Assembly (NCBI RefSeq): GCF_002008315.2
Contig: NZ_MVDG02000001.1
Coordinates: forward strand, 310,001 to 374,000
Direction of reading: 5' to 3'
Source of the DNA: Arthrobacter sp. KBS0703
Lineage (GTDB): Bacteria > Actinomycetota > Actinomycetes > Actinomycetales > Micrococcaceae
Length of the DNA stretch: 64,000 nucleotides
Below are positions 25,405 through 34,487 of this stretch, piece by piece (the stretch's first letter is position 1; the number at the start of each line of letters is the position of its first letter). Made by a program: the position numbers and the translations under genes. The notes beneath the pieces were generated by a model that saw only the letters and a program-made list of their open reading frames with translations, made no database searches and was not told the DNA's origin.

Positions 25405-26244
25405 ATGCGATACGTAGTCGGCTACACACCCACCGAGCGCGGCGCGGACGCCGTCGCCCTGGCCTCATCCATGGCGATGGCCCAGGGAGCACAGCTGGAC
25501 CTTGTCTATGCCGTGAAGAAGGGCGCCCCGAGCGCCGCCGAGCAGGAGGTGCAGACGGCCGAACGGCAGGGGCTCGGCCAGGTTCCCGAGGGGCTCGAGG
25601 TCAACTTCCATGTCCGGGAAGGGGAGTCCTCTGCCGGCGGGCTCATTGATGCCGCGGTGGAGTTCAAGGCCGGGCTGATCGTGGTGGGCGCGGCCAGCAA
25701 CGGCCTGTTCAAGCGGTACTCGGTGGGCAGCGTGGCCAACGCCCTGTTGCACGCCTCGCCCGTTCCGGTGGCCCTGGCGCCCCGGGGGTACCAGCGGAAA
25801 GCGCCGGTGACCCGGCTGACCCTGGCTGTTGGCCGGCGCGCCGGGGCCGACGCCGCGATTGACGTTGCCATCGATTCGGCAAAGAGGCGCGGCGTTCCCC
25901 TTCGCCTGGTCTCCCTCGTGGAACTGGACGCCGCGGGCGATGCCGGCGAGGCCGTCAATGCCGCACACATCCATGCCAACACCGTGCTGGCCGACGCCGC
26001 CGGAAAGCTGCCCGGGGGCCATGGCGCCAGCGTGATCGTGGCCCACGGCCGCACCATCGAGGAAGCCATTGACGGCCTGGAATGGGACGAGGGCGAGGTC
26101 CTGATCGTGGGCTCCTCGCGCCTGGCCCAGAAGAACCGCATGTTCCTGGGCAGCACGGCCAACAAGGTGCTGCGTGCCCTGCCGGTGCCCATGGTGGTTG
26201 TCCCGCGGGATTACGAGCGGGTCGGCCCAGCCCACGAACTCTGA
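25405..26244 (+). CDS. Universal stress protein with two UspA domains
   Basis: 279 residues. Domain 1 runs from MRYVVGYTPTERGADAVALA to VPVALAPRGY (about 1-130); domain 2 runs from VTRLTLAVGRRAGADAA to VPMVVVPRDY. The second domain ends in the GSSRLAQKNRMFLGSTANKVL segment, close to the nucleotide-binding G-x2-G-x9-GS/T pattern; domain 1 has VVGAASNGLFKRYSVGSVA. ATG 25405 follows AAAGAGGGG; the upstream open frame is not used. It stands alone, flanked by two copies of the same palindrome. Confidence 0.88.
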   Translation: MRYVVGYTPTERGADAVALASSMAMAQGAQLDLVYAVKKGAPSAAEQEVQTAERQGLGQVPEGLEVNFHVREGESSAGGLIDAAVEFKAGLIVVGAASNGLFKRYSVGSVANALLHASPVPVALAPRGYQRKAPVTRLTLAVGRRAGADAAIDVAIDSAKRRGVPLRLVSLVELDAAGDAGEAVNAAHIHANTVLADAAGKLPGGHGASVIVAHGRTIEEAIDGLEWDEGEVLIVGSSRLAQKNRMFLGSTANKVLRALPVPMVVVPRDYERVGPAHEL

Positions 26245-26245
26245 G

Positions 26246-26327
26246 CCCACCCAGAGCGCGAACCAGCAGATAACGCCCTCAAACGGCGGAAAACAGGGCA
26301 TTAAGTGCTGGTTCGCGCTGGGGTGGG
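26246..26327. repeat. GCAGATAA palindrome, copy 2, likely two-way terminator
   Basis: CCCACCCAGAGCGCGAACCA... pairs with ...TGGTTCGCGCTGGGGTGGG over more than 30 bases with few mismatches. It lies between the convergent stress gene and rarD. Confidence 0.8.
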
Positions 26328-26343
26328 TCGGTGAGGGGCCGAA

Positions 26344-26407
26344 GCAGGGCGGGTGCGGCGGGGCTTAGGTGTTTGAGCAGGGCGGGTGCGGCGAGGGCTT
26401 AGGTGTT
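26344..26407. repeat. Tandem duplication of the rarD 3' end
   Basis: Two near-identical 30-base units (GCAGGGCGGGTGCGGCG... ending CTTAGGTGTT) at 26344-26373 and 26377-26407. The second contains the real stop codon of rarD; the first repeats it downstream. Confidence 0.8.
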
Positions 26408-27469
26408 CGCTCGCGCTGCCCGCAGGGACTGCTTCTTCGCCACGGAGTTCTTCCGCGCGACGGCCAGCATGTCCACGGTGAGCACGAGCAGCGCCAGCCA
26501 CACGACGCCGAACCCGATCCACCGGTCCAGGGTCATGGCCTCGTGGAACACCGCCAGGGCAACGATGAACTGCAGCACCGGTGCGAAGTACTGCAGCAGT
26601 CCGATGGTGGTCATGGGCAGCCGGCGTGCGGACGCACCGAAGAACAGCAGCGGCACCGCGGTGATGACGCCGGACGAGACGAGCAGCCAGAAGTGCCCGG
26701 CGCCGTGGCTCGCCAGCGAGGCGCTGCCGCTGACCGCCAGGAAGATCATGGTGGCGGCCGCCAGCGGAGCGAGGACGATCGTCTCCACCGTGAGGCTGGT
26801 GATCGCATCGACCCGCGGCCCCACCCGCTTCTTGACGAACCCGTACAGCCCGAAGCTGACGGCCAGCGTGAGGGCGATCCACGGCAGCTTGCCGTCGGAA
26901 AACGTCAACACAATCACGGCAATAAAACCGATGACGACGGCGGCCCACTGCAGGGGGCGGAGCGTCTCCTTGAGCACGAACACGCCGAGCAGGACGGACA
27001 CGAGGGGGTTGATGAAATAGCCGAGTGAGGCTTCCACGGCCTGCCCGGTGGTCACGCCGTAGGTGTACGTCAGCCAGTTGACGGCGATCAGCCCGGCCGC
27101 GATCGCCAGGGTAAGGAGCACGGACCGGTTCCGGAACGCCGCACCCAGGACCCGCCAGGTCCGCGTGACCGTGATCAGCAGCGTGCAGAAGAGCAGGGAC
27201 CAGACCACCCGGTTTGCCACGATTTCGACGGCGCTTGCCGGCTGGAGCACGTAGAAGTACAGGGGAAGCAGGCCCCACAGCCCGTAAGCGCCGATGCCGA
27301 ACAGGACACCCGCCGTCGTCTCTTTGTCCACGGACTTCAGGCCGCCTGGCTTACCGGCCTGGCCACTGCCGGAAGCGGCACTGCCGGGGCGGACCACGCC
27401 GGACGGTGCTGCACCGGGACGGGCGGCAGCGGGGACAGCGGAGGACACGGATCCGTTGGGGGTAGGCAC
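26399..27469 (-). CDS. rarD: EamA/RarD-type transporter
   Basis: 356 residues with ten membrane helices of the drug/metabolite transporter superfamily. After a 45-residue Pro/Ala/Gly-rich cytosolic leader come GVLFGIGAYGLWGLLPLYFY, the ANRVVWSLLF segment, and NWLTYTYGVTTGQAVEASLGYFINPLVSVLLG. These last two are diagnostic of RarD (named for chloramphenicol sensitivity in enterobacteria; substrate unknown). Starts at GTG 27469. The 3' end is tandemly duplicated. Confidence 0.88.
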   Translation of the reverse strand: MPTPNGSVSSAVPAAARPGAAPSGVVRPGSAASGSGQAGKPGGLKSVDKETTAGVLFGIGAYGLWGLLPLYFYVLQPASAVEIVANRVVWSLLFCTLLITVTRTWRVLGAAFRNRSVLLTLAIAAGLIAVNWLTYTYGVTTGQAVEASLGYFINPLVSVLLGVFVLKETLRPLQWAAVVIGFIAVIVLTFSDGKLPWIALTLAVSFGLYGFVKKRVGPRVDAITSLTVETIVLAPLAAATMIFLAVSGSASLASHGAGHFWLLVSSGVITAVPLLFFGASARRLPMTTIGLLQYFAPVLQFIVALAVFHEAMTLDRWIGFGVVWLALLVLTVDMLAVARKNSVAKKQSLRAARANT

Positions 27470-27592
27470 AAGACCAATAACACCACCCGGGCGGCAGGTA
27501 TTCCGCTTCCGCGGAACCGTGTTTGCCTACAGCGCCGAAATAGTCAGTAGGCTTGCCATTATGAGCATGATGCACCGGCGGGATTCGGCCCG

Positions 27593-28594
27593 ATGAGGCT
27601 CCGCCACAGCAACGCGACCGGCCGCGGATACCGCAGGGTGGCGGCCGGAACCGGCTTCAGCTACCGCGACCTCGACGGCAGCACGTTGCCGCCCGGGCCC
27701 GTGCGGGACCGCCTCGAAAGCATCGGCATTCCGCCGGCCTGGACGGACGTGTGGATTGCGCCGTTTGAGAACGGCCACATCCAGGCCACGGGGCTGGATG
27801 CCGTGGGGCGGCGCCAGTACATCTACCATCCCGAGTGGCGGGAGCGTAAAGACCGGGTGAAATTCGACCGTGCGCTCCAGCTCGCGGAGTCCCTGCCGGC
27901 GGCGCGCCGGCTCGTCACCATGGATCTCAGGAGCGACGGCGTCACCCGGCAACGTGTCCTGGCGGCCGCCTTCAGGATGCTGGACAGCGGATCGCTGCGT
28001 GTCGGCTCCGAGCGCTACACCAACGAAAACGGCAGCCACGGCCTGGCCACCCTGCTTTGCGCCCACGTCCACGTCCGCAAGGACCGCCTGAAGCTCAGTT
28101 TTCCGGCCAAGAGCGGCAAGACCTGGGAGTCCGAAATCGTCGACGAGGACCTGGCCGCCCTGGTCCGGGTCCTCAAGAGGCGCGGCGGCAACGCGCGGCT
28201 GCTGGCGTACAAGGACGGGCGGACCTGGCATCCGCTGACCAGCGCCGACATCAACGGCTACGTGAAGGAACGCACGGGCTCCGACTTTACCGCGAAGGAC
28301 TTCAGGACGCTGCGGGGCACTGCCGCAGCGGCGGTCGGCCTGGCGCAGGGCGGTCCGCAGAAGACCGTGGCGGCACGGAAGGGCGTCATCAGCACCGCCA
28401 TACAGGACGCGGCCGCCGTGCTGGGGAACACGCCGTCGATCGCGCGGAAGAGCTACGTCGACCCCCGGTTGCTGGACCACTTCTCGTCCGGCGAAACCAT
28501 CGACCCCAAGAGGCTGGAGTCGGTGGAGTCGGAACTGCGCGCCCTGCTGTACCGCGAGGGCGAGGTGGTGGCCCTGCGCGGCGGCGGTGGCTGA
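27593..28594 (+). CDS. DNA topoisomerase IB (poxvirus-like)
   Basis: Type IB enzymes relax supercoils through a 3'-phosphotyrosine intermediate. 333 residues. The N-terminal domain has the YIYHPEWRERKDRVKFDRAL motif; the catalytic core has the HVHVRKDRLKLSFPAKSGK and KDFRTLRGT segments (catalytic Arg), and the nucleophile is Tyr288 in ARKSYVDPR. The start is ATG 27593; an overlapping upstream ATG at about 27561 is in another frame. It is divergent from rarD (123-bp gap). Confidence 0.9.
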   Translation: MRLRHSNATGRGYRRVAAGTGFSYRDLDGSTLPPGPVRDRLESIGIPPAWTDVWIAPFENGHIQATGLDAVGRRQYIYHPEWRERKDRVKFDRALQLAESLPAARRLVTMDLRSDGVTRQRVLAAAFRMLDSGSLRVGSERYTNENGSHGLATLLCAHVHVRKDRLKLSFPAKSGKTWESEIVDEDLAALVRVLKRRGGNARLLAYKDGRTWHPLTSADINGYVKERTGSDFTAKDFRTLRGTAAAAVGLAQGGPQKTVAARKGVISTAIQDAAAVLGNTPSIARKSYVDPRLLDHFSSGETIDPKRLESVESELRALLYREGEVVALRGGGG

Positions 28595-28640
28595 CGCCCT
28601 GCCCTGACGCCCCACCCCACTGACGCCCTGCTGACGCCCC
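28591..28640. repeat. Short irregular CTGACGCCC repeats
   Basis: CTGACGCCC occurs at 28591, 28604, 28620 and 28631, starting at the topoisomerase stop codon. No palindrome is formed, and no function is evident. Confidence 0.6.
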
Positions 28641-28737
28641 GCGTCACGGGTTCACCGCGGAATGCGGCGGACAATTAGAATTGACAACTGTGCGCCCCGT
28701 TGATCGGGCGCAGTCTCCCGTTCCAGAAGGGCTCCCG

Positions 28738-30171
28738 GTGTCCAACTCAGCTGAATCCGCCGCCAAACGGCCACTCCGCGTTGCGATCGTCGGCGCCGGA
28801 CCCGCCGGTGTCTACGCTGCGGACATCCTGACCAAGTCCAACGAGGTGAAGGACGGGGACTTTGAGGTCAGCATCGACCTTTTCGAGGCCTACCCCGCGC
28901 CCTACGGCCTGATCCGCTACGGCGTGGCCCCGGACCATCCCCGCATCAAGGGCATCGTCAACGCGCTCCACAAGGTGCTGGACCGCGGCGACATCCGTTT
29001 CCTGGGCAACGTCACCTACGGCCGGGACCTCACGCTGCACGACTTCCGTTCCTTCTACGACGCCGTGATTTTCTCCACGGGGGCCATCAAGGACGCCGAC
29101 CTGGACATCCCGGGGGTGGAGCTTGAAGGCTCGTTCGGCGGCGCGGACTTCGTGTCCTGGTACGACGGCCACCCGGACGTCCCGCGTGACTGGCCGCTGG
29201 ACGCCAAGGAAATCGCCGTGATCGGAAACGGCAACGTGGCGCTGGACGTCGCGCGCATGCTGGTCAAGCACGCCGAGGAACTCCTGGTCACCGAGATCCC
29301 GGACAACGTCTACCAGGGCCTGAAGAACTCGCCCGTGACGGACGTCCACGTGTTCGGCCGCCGCGGCCCGGCCCAGGTCAAGTTCACGCCGCTGGAGCTG
29401 CGGGAACTCAGCCACGCCAAGGACGTCGACATCGTGCTCTATCCCGAGGACTTCGAGTTCGACGAGGCCTCCGATGACGCGATCCGCAGCAACAACCAGA
29501 CCAAGACCATGGTGAACACCATGACCAACTGGCTCGTGGAGGAGCACGCCGAGGCTGAGGAACCGTCTTCGCGCCGCCTGCACCTGCACTTCCTGCACAG
29601 CCCGGTGGAGATCTACGACGACGGCGGGTCCGGCAAGGTTTCCGGCATCAAGTTCGAGCGCATGCAGCTCGACGGCACCGGAAACGTCAAGGGCACGGGG
29701 GAGTTCGTCGACTACCCGGTGCAGGCCGTGTACCGGGCCATCGGCTACCACGGCTCCGCGCTGGATGAGCTGGAGTACGACGCCAGGCGCGGCGTCATCC
29801 CCAACGAGGGCGGCCGTGTCCTGGACGCCGAAGGCAACCCCGTTCCCGGCATCTATGCGACCGGCTGGATCAAGCGCGGCCCGGTGGGCCTCATCGGTCA
29901 CACCAAGGGCGATGCCCTGGAAACCATCGGCTTCCTCCTGGAGGACCGGCTGACGCTGCCGCCGGCCAAGAACCCCGACCCGCAGGCGATCATCGACCTG
30001 CTGGAAGAACGCGGCATCGAATACACCACGTGGGAGGGCTGGAACAGGCTGAACGCGCACGAAGCAGCCCTCGGCGCGGCGTGGTCGGAATCAGCGGCGT
30101 CCGACGGCGTCGTGCGTGAACGCATCAAGGTTGTCCCGCGCGAGGAAATGATCGAGATCTCCCGCGGCTGA
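28738..30171 (+). CDS. Ferredoxin--NADP reductase, FprA type (copy 2)
   Basis: 477 residues from GTG 28738, with AGAAGGG upstream; an earlier in-frame TTG at 28681 is less likely. It shows the same architecture as copy 1 (11065-12531): VAIVGAGPAGVYAADIL, YPAPYGLIRYGVAPDHPRIK, GNGNVALDVARML, FGRRGPAQVKFTPLELREL and GWIKRGPVGLIGHTKGDA. By eye well over two thirds of aligned residues are identical, so this is a recent duplication or long-kept paralogue pair. No iron-sulfur or redox partner gene lies beside it. Confidence 0.9.
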   Translation: MSNSAESAAKRPLRVAIVGAGPAGVYAADILTKSNEVKDGDFEVSIDLFEAYPAPYGLIRYGVAPDHPRIKGIVNALHKVLDRGDIRFLGNVTYGRDLTLHDFRSFYDAVIFSTGAIKDADLDIPGVELEGSFGGADFVSWYDGHPDVPRDWPLDAKEIAVIGNGNVALDVARMLVKHAEELLVTEIPDNVYQGLKNSPVTDVHVFGRRGPAQVKFTPLELRELSHAKDVDIVLYPEDFEFDEASDDAIRSNNQTKTMVNTMTNWLVEEHAEAEEPSSRRLHLHFLHSPVEIYDDGGSGKVSGIKFERMQLDGTGNVKGTGEFVDYPVQAVYRAIGYHGSALDELEYDARRGVIPNEGGRVLDAEGNPVPGIYATGWIKRGPVGLIGHTKGDALETIGFLLEDRLTLPPAKNPDPQAIIDLLEERGIEYTTWEGWNRLNAHEAALGAAWSESAASDGVVRERIKVVPREEMIEISRG

Positions 30172-30185
30172 CGCGTTCGCGCTTC

Positions 30186-30798
30186 CTACCGGTCCACAAA
30201 CTCCAGGTCCAGCCCGCTAAGCACGCCGGGATCCGCCAGGATATCGATCCGCGCGATCCGTCCGCCCGCCAGGGTGAAGCCGAACACGACGCGCGGCTGG
30301 CCGCCGGGCGCCCCACACACGGCACCGGCGACGCCGTCGATGAGCGCCAGTTCCACGGCCCTGCGCACGGCCGGAGAACGTGACCGCCACCGCGTGCGCC
30401 CCGTCCGCGCCCTCGGTGCCGAAGCCGGCGGCCGCGGCGTCGGGCGGTGCCCCTGAAACCCCGGAGCCCTGAGCCTCAGCCCCGGGACCCGGCGGCGGGC
30501 GCGGCTGGCGAGCTGCCGCACCGCGGCGGGGGGAGCGGCCGGCAATGGCGGCTGTCTCTTATACACATCTGGCAGGCGCGGCGCATCCGCAGCATGTCCA
30601 GGCACACCCGTCCCACCACCGTGGTCAGCCAGCCGCGCAGGTTCTCGACGCCGGTCGTGTCCGCACGGCTGAGCCACAGCCAGGACTCCTGGACGGCGTC
30701 GTCCGCTTCGCTGGGGAGCCCAGCATCCGGTACGCCACCGAGCGCAGATGTCCACGGTGCGCCTCGAACCCCCGGGCGAGCAGCTCATCCTGGTCCAT
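30186..30798 (-). pseudogene. SigJ-like ECF sigma factor, collapsed at an adapter
   Basis: The start is ATG 30798 (MDQDELLARGFEAHRGHLRS). Sigma region 2 follows, but one base is missing near 30722, so AYRMLGSP continues in the next frame as SEADDAVQESWLWLSRAD and GWLTTVVGRVCLDMLRMRR. At 30552-30570 a single mosaic end replaces the middle. After it comes a SnoaL-like C-terminal domain in shifted frames, ending VVFGFTLAGGRIARIDILAD...LEFVDR. A SigJ protein is about 290-310 residues, so about 100 residues (including region 4) are missing. Almost certainly an assembly collapse. Confidence 0.75.
30552..30570. other. Single Nextera mosaic end (artefact)
   Basis: CTGTCTCTTATACACATCT, exact 19-mer, without the partner half. 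It marks a collapsed gap inside the sigma-factor gene. Confidence 0.95.
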
Positions 30799-30811
30799 GT
30801 CACATTCCTCC

Positions 30812-31135
30812 AAAGCCTTCGGGCTGCCAACGCAGATCAGCTACGGCACGAACTACGGGGAAGTGGAGACCGGCAGCGCCACACTCGCGTTCGCGTCGTA
30901 CGACGCCGGCCAGTCCCACCTCCCGCGGGGCCTCCGCCCAGGCCGCGCCACGGACATGAGCTTCGAGGTCGCGCTGCTCACCGAATCGGTGGAGGAGGAC
31001 TTCCGGCGGGCGGTCGACGCCGGCGCTGTACCCCTGTTCGAACCCTCCGCCAGGCCGTGGGGCCAGACGGTGTCCTACCTCCGCTGCCCCGACGGCACCT
31101 TCGTTGAGCTGAGCACCCCGGTGGCGGCTCAATAG
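30812..31135 (+). pseudogene. VOC (glyoxalase-like) protein, N-terminus missing
   Basis: Readable from KAFGLPTQISYGTNYGEVETG through ALLTESVEEDFRRAVDAGAVPLFE to SYLRCPDGTFVELSTPVAAQ at the stop (31135). VOC proteins need a first strand and helix (about 20 residues, ending in FYxxAFGL) that is absent here. The sequence instead joins the sigma-factor start region head to head with no promoter space. The longer open frame from 30545 is artefactual, since it crosses adapter and antisense sigma sequence. Confidence 0.65.
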
Positions 31136-31297
31136 CGCCGTCCGGCTCCGGCGGGGCGTGACGGGCGAGTCCGGGCGAGGCTAGACTGGCTTGACATGAC
31201 GTGTTCCTTTGATGGAGCGCGCCCCCTGACGGGAAGCGCCGGGCAGCCCCGCCAGAAGGCGGCGGCAGGTGCGAGCAGTGTGTCATACGGGAGTTCG

Positions 31298-32695
31298 ATG
31301 AAGAACCTGATCCAGCCGGCAATGTCCGGCGGCGAGGCCACGGAGCTAATCCAGCGGCGTGCCCTGGCAGGCCACGAATACCTGGACGGGCAACTGGAAC
31401 GCCAACCGGGCATGCCGGAGAACCACGCTTTTCCGCAGACACAGGAGATTCCCGGACTCCGCCGCCTAATCCGCGAATCCTGGCAGCGCTCGGTCAGGTT
31501 GCAGGCCAACCCGGACGTCCCCGAGGCGCCACTGGCCATGGACCGGGAAGAGCTGGAGGACTACCGCCGCCAGCACCCCCTTGCCACCATCATGCCCGTG
31601 ATCCACAAGCTCCTCATCCAGCCCAGCCACGACAGCGGCCTGTTGGTTGCCGTCGGCGATGAAGTGGGCCGGCTGCTGTGGGTGGAAGGCGACCCCGTGA
31701 TGCAGCGCCGCGCGGAGGGCATGATGTTCGTGCCCGGCGCGGACTGGTCCGAGGCCAAGGTGGGAACCAGCGCCCCCGGAACCGCGCTCGCACTCGGCAG
31801 AGGCATCCAGATCTCCGGTGCCGAGCACTACAAACGTTCCGTCCACCCGTGGAGCTGCACGGCCGTCCCGTTCCAGGACCCGGATTCGGGTGCACTGCTG
31901 GGCGTCGTGGACATCACCGGCACGGAATCGGCAGTGGCGCCCCACACGCTGTCCCTCGTGGAAGCCACCGTGGCCGCGGCGCAGGCGCAGCTGCGCGTCG
32001 AACGGCTCCAGCTGGCGGCTGCCCAGGCGAAGGCGCCCGCACGACGGCGGAGCCCCGGCTCCGCTGCCAAGCCCGGGTCTGCGCCGGAAGGCAGCCTGTA
32101 CCGCAACAGCCTGCAACTGCTGGGCCGGGACCAGGCCCTGCTCAGCATCGAGGGCCGGACCGTGGCACTGTCGGCACGGCACAGCGAAATCCTGGCCCTG
32201 CTGAGCACCCACCCCAACGGCCTCAGCGCCGAGGAGCTCAGCACGCTGCTCTATCCGGGCGACGGCTCCAGCATCACACTGCGCGCCGAGATGGTGCGGC
32301 TCCGCAAGATCCTCCAGCAGCTCAGCCCTGCGGCGGTCCCGGAGTCCCGTCCGTACAAGCTGACCATGGACCTCCTGCCGGACAGCGGCCAGGTGCTGAA
32401 CTGCCTCCAGCGCGGCGCACACAGGATCGCCCTCGAGATCTACCGCGGGGCTGTGCTCCCCCGGTCCGAAGCGCCGGGCATCGTGGAGCTTCGCGACCGC
32501 GTGTCCGCGCTGCTGCGCGAGGCCGTCCTGACGGACGGCAGCGCGGAGTCGCTGCTCAAGTATGCGGAACTGCCCGAGGCGAGGGACGACGTCGGCGTCC
32601 GGCTGACCGCCCTCAAGCTGCTGCCGCCGCGCTCGCCCAAGCGGGCCGCCGTCGTCGCCGATCTTGAACGGATGGAAACGGAACTGAGCGCCTGA
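31298..32695 (+). CDS. GAF-domain transcriptional regulator of the alcohol/aldehyde operon
   Basis: 465 residues from ATG 31298 (GGGAG upstream). An in-frame ATG at 31196, nine bases after a TAGACT -10 box, is an alternative leaderless start giving 499 residues. It resembles the sensor part of AcoR-type activators: an N-terminal segment with LRRLIRESWQRSVRLQANPD, then a GAF domain (HDSGLLVAVGDEVGRLLWVEG, GTSAPGTALALGRGIQISGAEHY, WSCTAVPFQDP). It lacks the sigma-54 AAA+ domain and instead ends in a winged-helix-like region (ALSARHSEILALLSTHPNGLSAEELSTLLY). The aldehyde and alcohol dehydrogenase genes follow, so it is their probable regulator. Confidence 0.8.
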   Translation: MKNLIQPAMSGGEATELIQRRALAGHEYLDGQLERQPGMPENHAFPQTQEIPGLRRLIRESWQRSVRLQANPDVPEAPLAMDREELEDYRRQHPLATIMPVIHKLLIQPSHDSGLLVAVGDEVGRLLWVEGDPVMQRRAEGMMFVPGADWSEAKVGTSAPGTALALGRGIQISGAEHYKRSVHPWSCTAVPFQDPDSGALLGVVDITGTESAVAPHTLSLVEATVAAAQAQLRVERLQLAAAQAKAPARRRSPGSAAKPGSAPEGSLYRNSLQLLGRDQALLSIEGRTVALSARHSEILALLSTHPNGLSAEELSTLLYPGDGSSITLRAEMVRLRKILQQLSPAAVPESRPYKLTMDLLPDSGQVLNCLQRGAHRIALEIYRGAVLPRSEAPGIVELRDRVSALLREAVLTDGSAESLLKYAELPEARDDVGVRLTALKLLPPRSPKRAAVVADLERMETELSA

Positions 32696-32723
32696 CCGGC
32701 GCATTGCGGGCGCAACGTTCTAC

Positions 32724-32787
32724 GTGAGCTGGCTCACACGGTTGCAACCTGCCTGCAACCTCCACGCTCCTACGCTGGGTGCAACGG
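32724..32787. promoter_or_regulatory. Cluster of palindromes upstream of the aldehyde dehydrogenase
   Basis: GTGAGCTGGCTCAC (32724-32737) and the perfect palindrome GGTTGCAACC (32740-32749), followed by CTGCAACC and GTGCAACG at about 11 and 30 bases. TGCAAC recurs three times, a likely binding array for the GAF regulator encoded just upstream. Confidence 0.55.
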
Positions 32788-32835
32788 CGATCACCATGCG
32801 GATCGCCACCATGTTGCAGAGCAAAGGAGCCAGCA

Positions 32836-34359
32836 ATGACCGTTTACGCACAGCCCGGTACCGAGGGTTCGAAGGTCACGTTCAAGGACCGCTACGAGAA
32901 CTGGATCGGCGGCGAGTGGGTTGCCCCCGTCAAAGGCCAGTACTTCGAAAACATCACGCCCGTCACCGGCAAGGTCTTTTGCGAGGTGGCCCGCGGCACG
33001 GCCGAGGACATCGAGCTGGCCCTTGACGCGGCCCACAAGATTGCGCCGTCGTGGGGCAAGACGTCCGTCGCCGAACGTGCCGCCATCCTGAACAAGATCG
33101 CGGATGTCATCGACGAGAACCTCGAAATGCTGGCCGTCGCCGAATCGTGGGACAACGGCAAGCCCATCCGCGAGACCCTGAACGCGGACATCCCCCTGGC
33201 GGCGGACCACTTCCGGTACTTCGCCTCCGCCGTCCGCGCCCAAGAGGGACGCCTTTCGCAGCTCGACGACGACACCACCGCCTACCACTACCACGAGCCC
33301 CTCGGCGTGGTTGGCCAGATCATCCCCTGGAACTTCCCCATCCTGATGGCCGTCTGGAAGCTCGCGCCGGCCCTCGCCGCGGGCAACGCCGTGGTGCTCA
33401 AGCCCGCCGAGCAGACACCGTCCTCCATCCTGGTCCTGATGGAACTCATCGGCGACCTGCTGCCGGCCGGCGTGCTCAACGTGGTCAACGGCTTCGGCGT
33501 CGAAGCCGGCAAGCCGCTCGCCTCCAGCCCGCGGATCCGCAAGATCGCCTTCACCGGCGAGACCTCCACCGGGCGCCTGATCAGCCAGTACGCCAGCCAG
33601 AACCTGATCCCCGTCACGCTGGAACTGGGCGGCAAGAGCCCCAACATCTTCTTCAACGATGTTGCCGAGTCCAACGACGCGTTCTACGACAAGGCACAGG
33701 AAGGCTTCACGCTCTTCGCCTTCAACCAGGGCGAGGTCTGCACCTGCCCGTCCCGCGCCCTCGTCCAGGAGGACATCTACGACTCCTTCATGGCCGACGC
33801 CGTTGCCCGCGTGGAGAAGATCATCCAGGGCAACCCGCTGGACACCGAAACCCAGGTCGGCGCCCAGGCCTCCAACGACCAGCTGGAAAAGATCCTCTCC
33901 TACATCGACATCGGAAAGCAGGAGGGCGCCAAGGTGCTCACCGGCGGCGCCCGGGCCGAACTGCCCGGCGACCTGGCCGGCGGCTACTACGTCCAGCCCA
34001 CCGTCTTCGAAGGCCACAACAAGATGCGGATCTTCCAGGAGGAAATCTTCGGGCCGGTGGTGTCCGTGACGCGATTCAGCGACTACAACGACGCCATGGG
34101 CATCGCCAACGACACCCTCTACGGGCTTGGCGCCGGCGTCTGGTCGCGGAACGGCAACGTCGCCTACCGTGCGGGCCGCGAGATCCAGGCCGGCCGCGTC
34201 TGGGTCAACAACTACCACGCCTACCCGGCCGGCGCCGCGTTCGGCGGGTACAAGTCCTCCGGCATCGGACGTGAAAACCACTCCATGATGCTGGACCACT
34301 ACCAGCAGACCAAGAACCTGCTGGTCAGCTACAACGAGAACAAGCTCGGCTTCTTCTAA
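32836..34359 (+). CDS. NAD-dependent aldehyde dehydrogenase (acetaldehyde type)
   Basis: 507 residues, start ATG 32836 with AAAGGAGC. Motifs: [20 protein letters not shown], the catalytic glutamate in LELGGKSP, the nucleophile in [12 protein letters not shown], and EEIFGPVV. The double cysteine context (VCTCPSR) and the [13 protein letters not shown] [20 protein letters not shown] end are typical of ExaC/AldB-like acetaldehyde dehydrogenases. It is followed by adhP, so the pair would oxidise ethanol to acetate. Expression is probably driven by the upstream regulator and the TGCAAC array. Confidence 0.9.
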   Translation: MTVYAQPGTEGSKVTFKDRYENWIGGEWVAPVKGQYFENITPVTGKVFCEVARGTAEDIELALDAAHKIAPSWGKTSVAERAAILNKIADVIDENLEMLAVAESWDNGKPIRETLNADIPLAADHFRYFASAVRAQEGRLSQLDDDTTAYHYHEPLGVVGQIIPWNFPILMAVWKLAPALAAGNAVVLKPAEQTPSSILVLMELIGDLLPAGVLNVVNGFGVEAGKPLASSPRIRKIAFTGETSTGRLISQYASQNLIPVTLELGGKSPNIFFNDVAESNDAFYDKAQEGFTLFAFNQGEVCTCPSRALVQEDIYDSFMADAVARVEKIIQGNPLDTETQVGAQASNDQLEKILSYIDIGKQEGAKVLTGGARAELPGDLAGGYYVQPTVFEGHNKMRIFQEEIFGPVVSVTRFSDYNDAMGIANDTLYGLGAGVWSRNGNVAYRAGREIQAGRVWVNNYHAYPAGAAFGGYKSSGIGRENHSMMLDHYQQTKNLLVSYNENKLGFF

Positions 34360-34374
34360 GCCGCTGTTTAGCCA

Positions 34375-34410
34375 GGGCGGGGATGGATTAGCACCGATCC
34401 GTCCCCGCCC
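34375..34410. terminator. Hairpin between the aldehyde and alcohol dehydrogenase genes
   Basis: GGGCGGGGATGGAT pairs with ATCCGTCCCCGCCC (one mismatch), eight-base loop, no T run. It may be a partial terminator or RNA-stability element that lowers adhP relative to the aldehyde dehydrogenase. Confidence 0.5.
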
Positions 34411-34487
34411 GCACCACCTGGCCACCCCTCAGGAAGGCAGCACCACCTCCACCGCACCAACGCTTCATCAACGCAAGGATTTCGCCA

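Noticed and set aside
30545..31135. A 196-residue plus-strand protein with an N-terminal extension on the VOC domain
   Set aside because: The extension contains translated adapter (SYTHL) and antisense sigma-factor sequence.
32791..34425. Long minus-strand frame (544 residues) opposite the aldehyde dehydrogenase
   Set aside because: Low-complexity translation with no motif; the sense strand has all aldehyde dehydrogenase motifs.
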